Shown piece after piece: positions 38,263-46,802 of a stretch of 64,000 bases of DNA. The notes under the pieces were generated by a model that was not told the origin of the DNA, ran no database searches, and worked only from the letters and a program-made list of their open reading frames with translations. This stretch comes from Duganella sp. BJB480. GTDB taxonomy: Bacteria; Pseudomonadota; Gammaproteobacteria; Burkholderiales; Burkholderiaceae_D. Location of the stretch: NCBI GenBank assembly GCA_003416985.1, contig QVIN01000003.1, positions 186,001-250,000 of the forward strand. The letters run 5' to 3'. Numbering within the stretch: position 1 is the first letter of the stretch; every line of letters starts with the position of its first letter. A program made the translations under genes and the position numbers.

Positions 38263-39567
38263 TTACTCGTCGGCGGCTCCCTCTTCATCCTTGACGACGG
38301 CCTTCTTGACCATCGGCTTGCGCTCGAACACGGCGGCGAAGAAGCCGTCGGTCTGGTGCTTGTGCGGCAGCAGCTTCAGGTAGTCGCCCATCTCCAGCTC
38401 GATGCGCTGCTCGGCCAGCACCTTGCTCATCGGCACCAGATCGAAATCGGGATGGGTGTCCAGGAACTGCTTGGCGATGAAGTCGTTCTCGTCGTCCAGG
38501 AAGCTGCAGGTGGCGTAGACCAGGCGGCCGCCGCCCTTCAGCAGGCGGGCCGCGCCGTCCAGGATGGCGGCCTGCTTGACCTGCAGTTCGCCAATCGCGC
38601 TCGGCTGCTGGCGCCACTTGACGTCCGGGTTGCGGCGCAGGGTGCCCAGGCCCGAGCATGGCGCATCGACCAGCACGCGGTCGATCTTGCCGGCCAGACG
38701 CTTGATCTTGGCGTCGCGCTCGTGCGCGATCTGCACCGGATGCACGTTGGACAGGCCGCTGCGCGCCAGGCGCGGCTTCAGCTTGGCCAGGCGCTTCTCC
38801 GACACGTCGAAGGCGTACAGGCGGCCGGTGTTGCGCATAGTCGCGCCCAGGGCCAGCGTCTTGCCGCCGGCGCCGGCGCAGAAGTCCACCACCATCTCGC
38901 CGCGCTTGGCGCCGACGATGGCCGACAGGATCTGGCTGCCCTCGTCCTGTACCTCGATATGGCCTTCCTTGAACAGCGGCAGGTTCTGCAGCGCCGGCTT
39001 TTGCAGCACGCGCAGGCCCAGCGGCGCGAACGGGGTCGGCGTGCTGCGGATCGGCGCTTCCAGCAGCTTGGCGGCCACTTCCTCGCGGGTGGCCTTCATG
39101 GCGTTCACGCGCAAGTCCAGCGGCGCCGGCGAATTCATGCCGTCGGCCAGCGCCAGCGTCTCTTCCTCGCCCATCTGTTCGACCAGCTTGTCGAACAGCC
39201 ACTTCGGCATGTTCGAGCGGCTGGACTTGTGCATCACCTTGCGGTCGATCTGCAGGATGCGCTCGACCCAGGACACCTCGTCCTCGGTCAGCCCGCCCAG
39301 CGACTCGACGCCGACCGCGTCCGCCATGCCCAACAGGGTCAGGCGGCGCATGGTGGCGCCGCCGCCCGCCTCGGAGAAATCGGTATAAAACGATTTATTG
39401 CGCAGCACGTTGTAGATGCACTCGGCGATGGCGCCGCGCTCACGGCCGCCCAGGCGATGGTGGTCTTTGAAATAGCGCGACAGGGTGGTGTCGGCCGGCG
39501 CGGCAAAGCGCAAAATCTCGCGCAACACTTCTTCGGCGTTGGCGAGTATCGCTGGTGGCAATCTCAT
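38263..39567 (-). CDS. RsmB/NOP-family rRNA cytosine-5 methyltransferase
   Basis: 434 residues. An N-terminal NusB-like/PUA-like helical part (about 1-200) precedes the Rossmann core: motif I DFCAGAGGKTLAL, DAPCSGLGTLRRNPD with the catalytic Cys of motif IV, and YATCSFLDDEN with the second Cys (motif VI). It methylates a cytosine in ribosomal RNA; RsmB versus RsmF type is not settled. An acidic tail (KDEEGAADE) ends it. 19 bases after purN. Confidence 0.92.
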   Translation of the reverse strand: MRLPPAILANAEEVLREILRFAAPADTTLSRYFKDHHRLGGRERGAIAECIYNVLRNKSFYTDFSEAGGGATMRRLTLLGMADAVGVESLGGLTEDEVSWVERILQIDRKVMHKSSRSNMPKWLFDKLVEQMGEEETLALADGMNSPAPLDLRVNAMKATREEVAAKLLEAPIRSTPTPFAPLGLRVLQKPALQNLPLFKEGHIEVQDEGSQILSAIVGAKRGEMVVDFCAGAGGKTLALGATMRNTGRLYAFDVSEKRLAKLKPRLARSGLSNVHPVQIAHERDAKIKRLAGKIDRVLVDAPCSGLGTLRRNPDVKWRQQPSAIGELQVKQAAILDGAARLLKGGGRLVYATCSFLDDENDFIAKQFLDTHPDFDLVPMSKVLAEQRIELEMGDYLKLLPHKHQTDGFFAAVFERKPMVKKAVVKDEEGAADE

Positions 39568-39586
39568 GGAAATCCTTGGTTAGTTT

Positions 39587-40198
39587 TTACTTTGTGTGGT
39601 CCACGTGGACCGCGCCCTGCGCTATCGTCAACCTGTCTTCGACAAACCAGCGTATCGCCCGCGGATAAATCACATGCTCCTGCTGCAGCACGCGGGCGGA
39701 CAGGGTTTCGACCGTATCGTCGGGCAACACGGGCACGGCGGCTTGCGCCACCATCGGCCCGTGATCGAGTTCGGCCGTCACGAAATGCACCGTCGCGCCA
39801 TGCTCCGCCACGCCGGCGGCCAGCGCCTGCGCGTGGGTCGCCAGGCCGGGGAACAGCGGCAGCAGCGAAGGATGGATGTTGAGCATGCGGCCGGCGTAAT
39901 GCGCGACAAACTGCTCCGTCAAGATCCGCATGAAGCCGGCCAGCACCACCAGATCGGGCTGGAAGCCGTCGATCACCGTTTGCAGGGCGGCGTCGAACTC
40001 GGCGCGGCTGGCGTAATCCTTGTTGGCCACGACGGCCGTCGGAATCCCGTGTCCGGCAGCGAACGCCAGCCCGGAGGCGTCGGCGCGGTTGCTGATGACG
40101 GCGGCAATCCGGGCGGGCCAGCGCTCGGCCTGCGCCGCGCGGACCACCGCTTCCATATTGCTGCCGCGACCGGAAATCAGGATGACGATGTTTTTCAT
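39587..40198 (-). CDS. purN: Phosphoribosylglycinamide formyltransferase
   Basis: 203 residues from ATG 40198. Formyl-folate enzyme signatures: VILISGRGSNMEA, LNIHPSLLPLFPG and ATVHFVTAELDHGP with catalytic Asn/His/Asp. It makes FGAR in purine synthesis. A frame running upstream to 40258 lacks support. Confidence 0.97.
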   Translation of the reverse strand: MKNIVILISGRGSNMEAVVRAAQAERWPARIAAVISNRADASGLAFAAGHGIPTAVVANKDYASRAEFDAALQTVIDGFQPDLVVLAGFMRILTEQFVAHYAGRMLNIHPSLLPLFPGLATHAQALAAGVAEHGATVHFVTAELDHGPMVAQAAVPVLPDDTVETLSARVLQQEHVIYPRAIRWFVEDRLTIAQGAVHVDHTK

Positions 40199-40322
40199 AG
40201 GCCGACATTGTACCTTGTTCAGGCAGTCGGGACTACAACTGAACAAGATTTGTTGCAATGCAGCAGGGCGGCTTCGGGCGCAGCACGCCCGCTCCTACGC
40301 TGGCGCGGGAGGGGGTGCGGGC

Positions 40323-40721
40323 TTACTCGAAGGAGTAAAATACCCGGAACGGGACTTTCTTGTCGGCCCAGTAATCGGCAGCGTCGCGGAAGACATCCAG
40401 CAGGGTTTCCCGTGCTTCCTTGTCAAATTTCTGGGTATTGGGCAATTGCTCCAGCACCACCAGGAAACCCTCCTGGGTGCCGGCGCCGGCCATGGTTTCG
40501 GTCAATGTCGTCCGCAAACCATCGAAATTCTTGCCTATACCCTTGGGGAACAGGAACGACTCGGCAATGATGCCCAGGACTTGCTGCTTGGTCGCGCCGG
40601 CGATGCAGTGCGCGTACAGGAAGTGATGTCCGAGGCGGGCCGCCTCCTCCTGCAGTTCGACCACGCGGAAGGCGCGGATCGATTGCACGAGGTTGGGCGG
40701 CACGGTCATTAGCAAACTCAT
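40323..40721 (-). CDS. Barstar-family (RNase inhibitor-like) protein
   Basis: 132 residues from ATG 40721, which has a GAGGGA ribosome-binding site; a longer frame begins at 40760. The barstar fold signature is GKNFDGLRTTLTE, where barstar has FGRNLDALWDCLT, followed by LLDVFRDAADYWA. Barstar blocks barnase-type RNases; no barnase partner is nearby, so the target, if any, is unknown. Widespread orphans of this kind occur in betaproteobacteria. Confidence 0.85.
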   Translation of the reverse strand: MSLLMTVPPNLVQSIRAFRVVELQEEAARLGHHFLYAHCIAGATKQQVLGIIAESFLFPKGIGKNFDGLRTTLTETMAGAGTQEGFLVVLEQLPNTQKFDKEARETLLDVFRDAADYWADKKVPFRVFYSFE

Positions 40722-41167
40722 GTTTCCCTCAATCTGACCTGGTATGTACGGTGTGTCCACTTTACTGTCGAGCGTGCCTATTTTGTGAATTAAAGAGTAA
40801 ATAATTTGAGCACCTGTCCACTTTACACGGCAAACTGGTCTGCGTTCGCCATGGCTGATTCAATATGTTTCTCGAATCCCATACGCATATTAGGGTAACG
40901 TGTTGTTCCTCCCAGATCAATACGAATGTGATGGCTCACGCAATATTTGTTAAAAACAGAACATTTTATCGGGGTTTTAGGGGTCAAATCGGCACATTTC
41001 CCTCTCGAACCCGCAGCACGGCCATTTGTGATCGCTGTTACAATTTGTTGCCACAGATACTTGATTAGCACTAGTTATGGCCAGGCGGCGGGATTACCAT
41101 ACCTACCATGCCATATCAGAATCCCTGACATGCCAACCCAGACATTCCAACTGAAACGAGGTACCAA
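40722..41167. other. 446-base AT-rich region without a supported gene
   Basis: The stretch is AT-rich and holds two TGTCCACTTTAC copies (40754-40765 and 40815-40826, 61 bases apart). A minus-strand frame at 40823-41071 (82 codons, ending RMGFEKHIESAMANADQFAV) could be the tail of a decayed mobile-element gene, but nothing recognisable is present. The right part must carry the promoter of the glycine-zipper gene. Confidence 0.5.
40754..40826 (+). repeat. TGTCCACTTTAC direct repeat pair
   Basis: Twelve identical bases at 40754-40765 and 40815-40826. They look like remnants of a mobile element end, but no inverted partner or transposase is seen. Confidence 0.45.
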
Positions 41168-41692
41168 ATGAACTTGCAAGCCAAACTGATCGCATCCGTA
41201 CTGTGCGTAGGCGCCCTGCCCTTCGCCGCTCAAGCTCAAGCTGCCGATTTCGAAGATTTCGGCCGGGTCGTTCGCGTGACCCCGCAAGTGGAGCAGATCA
41301 ACCGTCCGCGCCAGGAATGCCGCACCGAATACGTGCAGGTCCAGCAACCCGCGCCGCAGCGCGGCGTCGGCGGCGCCATCATCGGCGGCCTGATCGGCGG
41401 TCTGGCCGGTAACCAGGTCGGCGGCGGCACCGGCCGCTCGGTCGCGACCGCGGCGGGCGCCATCGCCGGCGCCGTCGTCGGCGACCGCGTCGACAACGCC
41501 AACACGCCCAACAGCGGCGGCGTGCAGGAACAGCAAGTGAAACAGTGCCGCACCGTCGACCACTGGGAATCGCGCACCTCCGGCTACGAAGTCACCTACG
41601 ACTATCGCGGCCGCAACTACACCAGCGTGATGTCCTACGATCCGGGCGAGCGCGTGCGCCTGCGCGTGGTCGTCGAGCCGATGCAGCGTTAA
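41168..41692 (+). CDS. Glycine-zipper 2TM surface lipoprotein-like protein
   Basis: 174 residues. Signal peptide to about AQAAD (residue 26). The core holds a glycine zipper (GGAIIGGLIGGLAGNQVGGG then GAIAGAVVGDRV) as in rickettsial 17 kDa antigen-type proteins, which insert in or contact the outer membrane. A C-terminal beta part (ESRTSGYEVTYDYRGRNYTSVM) follows. Cys at about residue 50 and 122 could pair. Function unknown; an RcsF or stress role is one guess. Confidence 0.88.
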   Translation: MNLQAKLIASVLCVGALPFAAQAQAADFEDFGRVVRVTPQVEQINRPRQECRTEYVQVQQPAPQRGVGGAIIGGLIGGLAGNQVGGGTGRSVATAAGAIAGAVVGDRVDNANTPNSGGVQEQQVKQCRTVDHWESRTSGYEVTYDYRGRNYTSVMSYDPGERVRLRVVVEPMQR

Positions 41693-41710
41693 TCCCCCGC
41701 ATCTCCCCCA

Positions 41711-41745
41711 GCACTGCCGGTCCGATGACCGGCAGTGTCGTTTTC
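41711..41745 (+). terminator. Terminator of the glycine-zipper gene
   Basis: CACTGCCGGT and ACCGGCAGTG pair over a short loop, followed by TCGTTTT. Confidence 0.75.
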
Positions 41746-41777
41746 AGGCTTGCTTTGCCGCAAGGCATCGCGGGATA

Positions 41778-42587
41778 ATGCGGGTTCACCTCCTGTCGCC
41801 CGCCTCCCCCATGTTGATCAAACGAAAATCCATCGAAAAAGAAGAATCCTCCCGTCCGGCCCGCAAGCCCAAATATGCACCGGTGACACTGTCGGAGCAG
41901 GACGGCGTGCGCTACCTGCACTTCGGCACGGAATGGGTGCAGGGCGCGATGCGCATCCGCAAGCCGAACTGGCCGGAACTGGAATACGCGCAACAGATGA
42001 TGGCGTGGATGCTGTGGCTGGACAAGCCGGCGCAGATCGCCCAGCTGGGCCTGGGCACGGCCACGCTGACCAAGTTCTGCTACGTCACCTTCCCCGAGGC
42101 GGCCGTCACCGCCGTCGAGCTCAACCCGTCGGTGATCGCGATCTGCGCCTCGATGTTCAAGCTGCCGGACAACGACGAGCGCCTGCGCGTGGTGGAGATG
42201 GACGCGCTCGACTACGTCAACGACGAAGCCAACGCCGACCTGCTGGACGTACTGCAGGTGGACCTGTACGACGCCACCGCGCGCGGCCCGGTGCTCGACA
42301 GCGCCGAGTTCTACCAGTCCTGCAACGCCTGCCTGGTCGACGACGGCATCATGACGGTCAACCTGTTCGGCGACCATCCGAGCTACGCGCGCAACATCAA
42401 GGCGATGAATTTCGCGTTCGAGCAAGTCATTTGCCTGCCGCCGGTACATGATGGTAACGTGGTGGCGATCGCCTTCAAGCGCAAGCGCGCCATCGACCTG
42501 GAAGCGCTGGCGGCGCGCGCGGCCCAGATCGCCGCCGACACCAAGCTGCCGGCCAAGACCTGGGTCAAGGGCCTTGCAACGAAGTAA
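41778..42587 (+). CDS. SpeE-like class I methyltransferase-fold protein
   Basis: 269 residues from ATG 41778, or 258 from ATG 41811; neither has a strong SD, so the start is open. The Rossmann core is spermidine synthase-like (QLGLGTATLTKFCYVTF, TAVELNPSVIAI, LRVVEMDALDYV, LLDVLQVDLYD). Polyamine synthases carry a GGGDG loop and a YHE region; here that loop is LGLGTAT, so aminopropyltransferase activity is doubtful. The role is unknown. It precedes the ATPase gene by 63 bases. Confidence 0.8.
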   Translation: MRVHLLSPASPMLIKRKSIEKEESSRPARKPKYAPVTLSEQDGVRYLHFGTEWVQGAMRIRKPNWPELEYAQQMMAWMLWLDKPAQIAQLGLGTATLTKFCYVTFPEAAVTAVELNPSVIAICASMFKLPDNDERLRVVEMDALDYVNDEANADLLDVLQVDLYDATARGPVLDSAEFYQSCNACLVDDGIMTVNLFGDHPSYARNIKAMNFAFEQVICLPPVHDGNVVAIAFKRKRAIDLEALAARAAQIAADTKLPAKTWVKGLATK

Positions 42588-42650
42588 GCGAAGCAATCGA
42601 AGGTAATGCGGCGGCGGGCCGTTCCGCTGCCAACTTTTGAAAGTGGCACG

Positions 42651-44465
42651 ATGTCCGCAACGTCCGCACCTACCATTACCCCGCCCGCCAAAGCGGGTCC
42701 GCTAGATCTGCAACAGATCTACTCCTGGCTGCTGGCCGACGGCATGATACGCAAGGCCGAGGTCAAGGAACTGTACGCGCACAGCCAGGGCATCCTGAAG
42801 AACGCCGTCGGCCCGATGCACCCGCTGTGCGCGGTGGCGCATGGCAAGCTGCTGTCGGCGCAGCCGCCGCACAAGCTGCTCACGCTGGACGCGCTGTGCG
42901 AATGGCTGGCCGCGCGCACCGGCCTGACCTTCACCCGCATCGACCCGCTGAAGATCGACTTCACCCGCGTGGCCGACGTGATGTCGGCCAGCTACGCGGC
43001 GCGCTTCAACATCCTGCCGCTGGAGATCAGCGGCGACACGCTGGTGGTGGCCACCGCCGATCCCTACGCGGTCGAGTGGGAGGCGGAGATCGCCAAGATC
43101 TCGCGCCGCACGATACGCCGCGTGATCGCCAACCCGCTCGACATCGCGCAGTACATCACGCAATTCTTCAGCCTGGCCAAGTCGATCAAGAAGGCCAACA
43201 AATCCAACACCAACGATCTCGCGCTGCGCAACAACTTCGAGCAGCTGGTCGAGATGGGCAAGACCAACAAGCAGGTCGACGCCAACGACCAGCACGTGAT
43301 CAACATCGTCGACTGGCTGTGGCAGTACGCCTTCGAACAGCGTGCCTCGGACATCCACCTGGAGCCCAAGCGCGACATGGCGGCGATCCGCTTCCGCATC
43401 GACGGCGTGCTGCACCAGGTGTACCAGGTGCCGGCGGTGGTGATGATCGCGATGACCGCGCGCATCAAGCTGCTGGGGCGCATGGACGTGATCGAGAAGC
43501 GCCGCCCGCAGGACGGCCGCATCAAGACCCGCACCGCCGGCGGCCAGGAAATCGAATTGCGCCTGTCGACGCTGCCGACCGCCTTCGGCGAAAAGCTGGT
43601 GATGCGTATCTTCGATCCCGAAGTGGTGGTGAAGACCCTGCCGGAACTGGGCTTCCCGCCCGACGACGCGCAGCGCTGGGACGCGCTGACCGCGCGTCCG
43701 CACGGCATCATCCTGGTGACCGGGCCGACCGGCTCCGGCAAGACCACCACGCTGTACACCACGCTCAAGGCGCTGGCCACGTCGGAGGTCAACGTCTGCA
43801 CGGTGGAGGACCCGATCGAGATGGTGGAACCGGCGTTCAACCAGATGCAGGTGCAGCCGGGGATCGAGCTGTCCTTCGCCGACGGCGTGCGCGCGCTGAT
43901 GCGGCAGGACCCGGACATCATCATGGTCGGCGAGATCCGCGACCTCGCCACCGCCGAGATGGCGATCCAGGCCGCGCTGACCGGCCATCTGGTGCTGTCG
44001 ACGCTGCACACCAACGACGCGCCGTCGGCTGTGATGCGGCTGCTGGAACTGGGCGTGCCCTACTACCTGCTGGAGGCGACGCTGATCGGCATCATGGCGC
44101 AGCGCCTGGTACGCACGCTGTGCAGCGAGTGCAAGAAGCCGGATGGCGAACTGACCGACGACATCTGGCACAGCATCGGCGGGGCCTGGGACTTGCCCAA
44201 GCCGGCCACCGTGTATCGCCCGGTGGGCTGTCCCGAATGCCGGCAGACCGGCTATCGCGGCCGCACCGGCATCTACGAGCTGCTGACGGTGACGGAAGGC
44301 TTCAGCGAGATGGTGCGCGAGGAGACCGACATCCAGGCGCTGCGCCGCCAGAGCGTGGCCGACGGCATGAAGCCGCTGCGCATCGCCGGCGCGATGAAGG
44401 TGCAAGAGGGCGTGACCACCGCCGACGAAGTGCTGAAGGTAACGGCGGCACTGGGCATGAAATAA
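42651..44465 (+). CDS. GspE/PilB-type secretion ATPase
   Basis: 604 residues from ATG 42651. T2SSE_N domain (about 60-170), then the ATPase: Walker A GPTGSGKTTT at about 358, Asp box (TVEDPIE), Walker B (DPDIIMVGEIRD), His box (LSTLHTNDA). Two zinc-binding CxxC pairs (CSEC and CPEC, about 46 residues apart) are typical of GspE/PilB. It drives type II secretion or type IV pilus assembly. No other gsp or pil gene lies in the window, so it is a lone ATPase. Confidence 0.9.
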   Translation: MSATSAPTITPPAKAGPLDLQQIYSWLLADGMIRKAEVKELYAHSQGILKNAVGPMHPLCAVAHGKLLSAQPPHKLLTLDALCEWLAARTGLTFTRIDPLKIDFTRVADVMSASYAARFNILPLEISGDTLVVATADPYAVEWEAEIAKISRRTIRRVIANPLDIAQYITQFFSLAKSIKKANKSNTNDLALRNNFEQLVEMGKTNKQVDANDQHVINIVDWLWQYAFEQRASDIHLEPKRDMAAIRFRIDGVLHQVYQVPAVVMIAMTARIKLLGRMDVIEKRRPQDGRIKTRTAGGQEIELRLSTLPTAFGEKLVMRIFDPEVVVKTLPELGFPPDDAQRWDALTARPHGIILVTGPTGSGKTTTLYTTLKALATSEVNVCTVEDPIEMVEPAFNQMQVQPGIELSFADGVRALMRQDPDIIMVGEIRDLATAEMAIQAALTGHLVLSTLHTNDAPSAVMRLLELGVPYYLLEATLIGIMAQRLVRTLCSECKKPDGELTDDIWHSIGGAWDLPKPATVYRPVGCPECRQTGYRGRTGIYELLTVTEGFSEMVREETDIQALRRQSVADGMKPLRIAGAMKVQEGVTTADEVLKVTAALGMK

Positions 44466-44495
44466 GAAGCAGCTAAATTGTTTTCACAAAACCCT

Positions 44496-44523
44496 TTGCA
44501 GTTTGCGGCAGGCTGTATATAAT
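44496..44523 (+). promoter_or_regulatory. Sigma-70 promoter of tRNA-Lys
   Basis: TTGCAG, 16 bases, TATAAT, 14 bases before the tRNA. Confidence 0.88.
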
Positions 44524-44537
44524 ACGGCCTCTTTCGG

Positions 44538-44613
44538 GGGTCGTTAGCTCAGCTGGTAGAGCAGCGGACTTTTAATCCGTTGGTCGCAGGTTCGAATCCC
44601 GCACGGCCTACCA
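44538..44613 (+). tRNA. tRNA-Lys (anticodon TTT)
   Basis: 76 bases with encoded CCA. The acceptor stem GGGTCGT/ACGGCCT pairs with a G:T at position 1. The anticodon loop CTTTTAA carries TTT, and the T arm (GCAGGTTCGAATCCCGC) is canonical. Confidence 0.97.
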
Positions 44614-44635
44614 CCGAATTCAGTAGCAGCAATTG

Positions 44636-44669
44636 AGGCTTACCCGCTCCGGCGCGTAGGCCTTTTTTG
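44636..44669 (+). terminator. tRNA-Lys terminator, left copy of an 18-base repeat
   Basis: AGGCTTAC pairs with GTAGGCCT across a 12-base loop, followed by six T. Its 3' arm and T run (44652-44669) recur at 45808-45825. Confidence 0.8.
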
Positions 44670-44769
44670 TTTTCCCACACTGAACGCCATAACCATTCCG
44701 GTAATATCGTCGTCACCACAGCGCCGTTCCCATCCGGCGCAAGTCAACGCCAAACGACGCCGAGAGAAA

Positions 44770-45798
44770 ATGAAAACACGCGCTTACCTGGAGCAGTCCG
44801 GCATGGCCATGGTATCTGCCTACGCCATCGCGAAGGAACGTGATCTATTCCATCGAGGCGACCCGACTGGAAAAATCTACTACAGTCTGCACTCACCGGG
44901 ACGTCGTGAACCAATGTCGCACGTCTACAGACGAGGTACAGCCCCTCACTTTAAGTTCATTAATCCCGCCGATGAACACGTCAGCGGTCCAGGGGAATCC
45001 CTTGAACACCTGCTGTTCAAGGAGGCTGTGTCCTCAATAAGCGGGACGACCTTAAAGCTGGGGAAGATGGGCGATCACAGGGTGACAGTTATCCACAGCG
45101 AAGTAGAGAAAGAGATCAAACATACAGGCGCTCCCCGGCGTGCAGATGTCTACCTGCGCTTTGAAAGCCAAACCGCGCTCGGATTCAAATGGGGCAACGA
45201 GGTCTACATCGAAATCAGACACACGCACGCAGTGGAAAAGGAAAAACTCGATATAGTGAAGCAACTGCGGCTACCAATGGTAGAAGTTACAATCCATCCA
45301 AACATTCTCTACGAATATACGGGAGAGCAGACTACCGATGAACGTGAAGCCGCCTATGTCAAGCGCATCAAGAATATGCTTGAGGGAGCCACTGGCTTTC
45401 TCGCCTGTGAAGTACTTAACAATCCAAGTACAGCCCCTTACCTGGAGATGGAACTATCGCATACTCAAAAAAAACTCACCTTAGCTGAAGGGGAGCGCCT
45501 CGCCGCAGAAAAAAATCACTCAGATTTATCTATTGAAACCAATCGGTTGACACAAGAACTTCGTATAACGTCTCAAAACCTGGCAGTGGCTAGGGACCAT
45601 GCCAACGCCTGCATGATCAGCACCAATGAGGCCGCCGCTAAAAATCAGCAGTTACTCCAACAACTGAAGCAAAATAATCTGGAGCTTGAAAGTTATCGAG
45701 CTTCCCAAAATAGATGGCTGGTCGATGCGCGCATCGTTTGTGGCTGTCTCATCGGCGTCGCCCTGCTCCTGTATCTCTACTATCAACTGACCGGCTGA
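44770..45798 (+). CDS. CoiA-like nuclease with coiled coil and C-terminal membrane anchor
   Basis: 342 residues (SD GAGAG). Residues about 70-175 resemble the CoiA-like/PD-(D/E)xK nuclease fold: ESLEHLLFKEA (Glu76, Lys84), RRADV (Asp126), YIEIRH (Glu148, with Arg150 where Lys is usual), then HTHAVEKEKL. Residues about 225-315 are a long coiled coil and 321-339 a single membrane helix near the C-terminus, so the nuclease would be held in the cytoplasm at the inner membrane. GC is about 50 percent, well below its neighbours. It stands alone next to tRNA-Lys. A role in DNA handling or phage defence is inference only. Confidence 0.6.
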   Translation: MKTRAYLEQSGMAMVSAYAIAKERDLFHRGDPTGKIYYSLHSPGRREPMSHVYRRGTAPHFKFINPADEHVSGPGESLEHLLFKEAVSSISGTTLKLGKMGDHRVTVIHSEVEKEIKHTGAPRRADVYLRFESQTALGFKWGNEVYIEIRHTHAVEKEKLDIVKQLRLPMVEVTIHPNILYEYTGEQTTDEREAAYVKRIKNMLEGATGFLACEVLNNPSTAPYLEMELSHTQKKLTLAEGERLAAEKNHSDLSIETNRLTQELRITSQNLAVARDHANACMISTNEAAAKNQQLLQQLKQNNLELESYRASQNRWLVDARIVCGCLIGVALLLYLYYQLTG

Positions 45799-45807
45799 AA
45801 ATCCAGC

Positions 45808-45825
45808 GCGCGCAGGCCTTTTTTG
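45808..45825 (+). repeat. Right copy of the tRNA-Lys terminator repeat
   Basis: GCGCGCAGGCCTTTTTTG differs by one base from 44652-44669 (T/C at position 6). It lacks a 5' stem partner, so it looks like a duplicated terminator half left by insertion of the CoiA-like gene. Confidence 0.5.
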
Positions 45826-45828
45826 CGT

Positions 45829-46722
45829 CTATTTCATCGCGGCGCCTTTGATGACTTGTGCCAGCGACGTCGTACCCGCCCATCCGATCGCGAAAGAATC
45901 GCTCCCCATGTCGATATGCGCGCTATTGAGGCCTCGCGTCATCTCGGTAAAACCGGCAAGTGCGACCGCCGAGAAACCAGCGCCCGCCAGTGCCTGCCGC
46001 CACTCCGCTTCCGGCAGCACCGCCACGTCGACCGGTTGGTCCAGCAGGGACGAAAGGATGGCGGCGACATCGTTCGGCGCGTAGTCCCGCGGTCCCGCGA
46101 GATTGACGACACGGGTCCCTTTCCATTCATCCTGCAACAAAGCCGCCGCCGCGCTGCCCACGTCCGCAGTCGCCACCATTGGCAGGCGGCGCTGCGCTGG
46201 CGCCAGGAACGTCGGCAGCGTGCCAGTGCGCAGCGCATGTCCAACCATTGGCATCCAATTCTCCATGAAGTAGGCCGCGCGCAGGAAGACGGTGGCGATA
46301 CCTGCATCCGCCAGCCGCTGCTCGAACATGCGGTTCATCGCGATCCATCCCGTTCCGCTTTCGCGGTCGGCGCCCACCGAGGACAGTGCCACCAGCCTGG
46401 GCACGTTCGCCGCGACCGCTGCGCGGGCCGTGGTCCCGGCAATCAGGTCGGCCAGCTCGAACAGGTCTTCGCGGTTGTAGTGCTGGGGGCTGACGACGTA
46501 GGCGCCCTGAACCCGCGTGAGCGCCCTGGTCATCGAGGCCAGGTCTGTCAGGTCGGCCAGCGCGACCTCCGCGCCCCGTTCGGCCCAGACGCGGCCCTTG
46601 GCCGGATCGCGCACCACGACGCGCACGGATTGGCCGGCGCGCAACAGCGTATCGGCGGCAGCGGCGCCGGTACGGCCGGTCACGCCGAAGACAACGTAAG
46701 GAAGGGGGATGGAAGCAGTCAT
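45829..46722 (-). CDS. NmrA-like NAD(P)-binding SDR protein
   Basis: 297 residues from ATG 46722 with an AAGGAG site. Atypical SDR of the NmrA/NAD(P)H azoreductase type: GVTGRTGAAAADTLL dinucleotide motif at about residue 11, then VVRDPAKGRVWAERGAE, and no YxxxK catalytic pair in the usual place. It binds NAD(P) as sensor or quinone reductase. Divergent from a LysR regulator 80 bases away, which likely controls it. Confidence 0.87.
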   Translation of the reverse strand: MTASIPLPYVVFGVTGRTGAAAADTLLRAGQSVRVVVRDPAKGRVWAERGAEVALADLTDLASMTRALTRVQGAYVVSPQHYNREDLFELADLIAGTTARAAVAANVPRLVALSSVGADRESGTGWIAMNRMFEQRLADAGIATVFLRAAYFMENWMPMVGHALRTGTLPTFLAPAQRRLPMVATADVGSAAAALLQDEWKGTRVVNLAGPRDYAPNDVAAILSSLLDQPVDVAVLPEAEWRQALAGAGFSAVALAGFTEMTRGLNSAHIDMGSDSFAIGWAGTTSLAQVIKGAAMK

Positions 46723-46802
46723 ACAAAAATCTCCTTTAAAGACGAACCCGAAGGGTGCATGATTGCGCGACATGCATCAATGACATGAAAGACATAGCGA
46801 AT

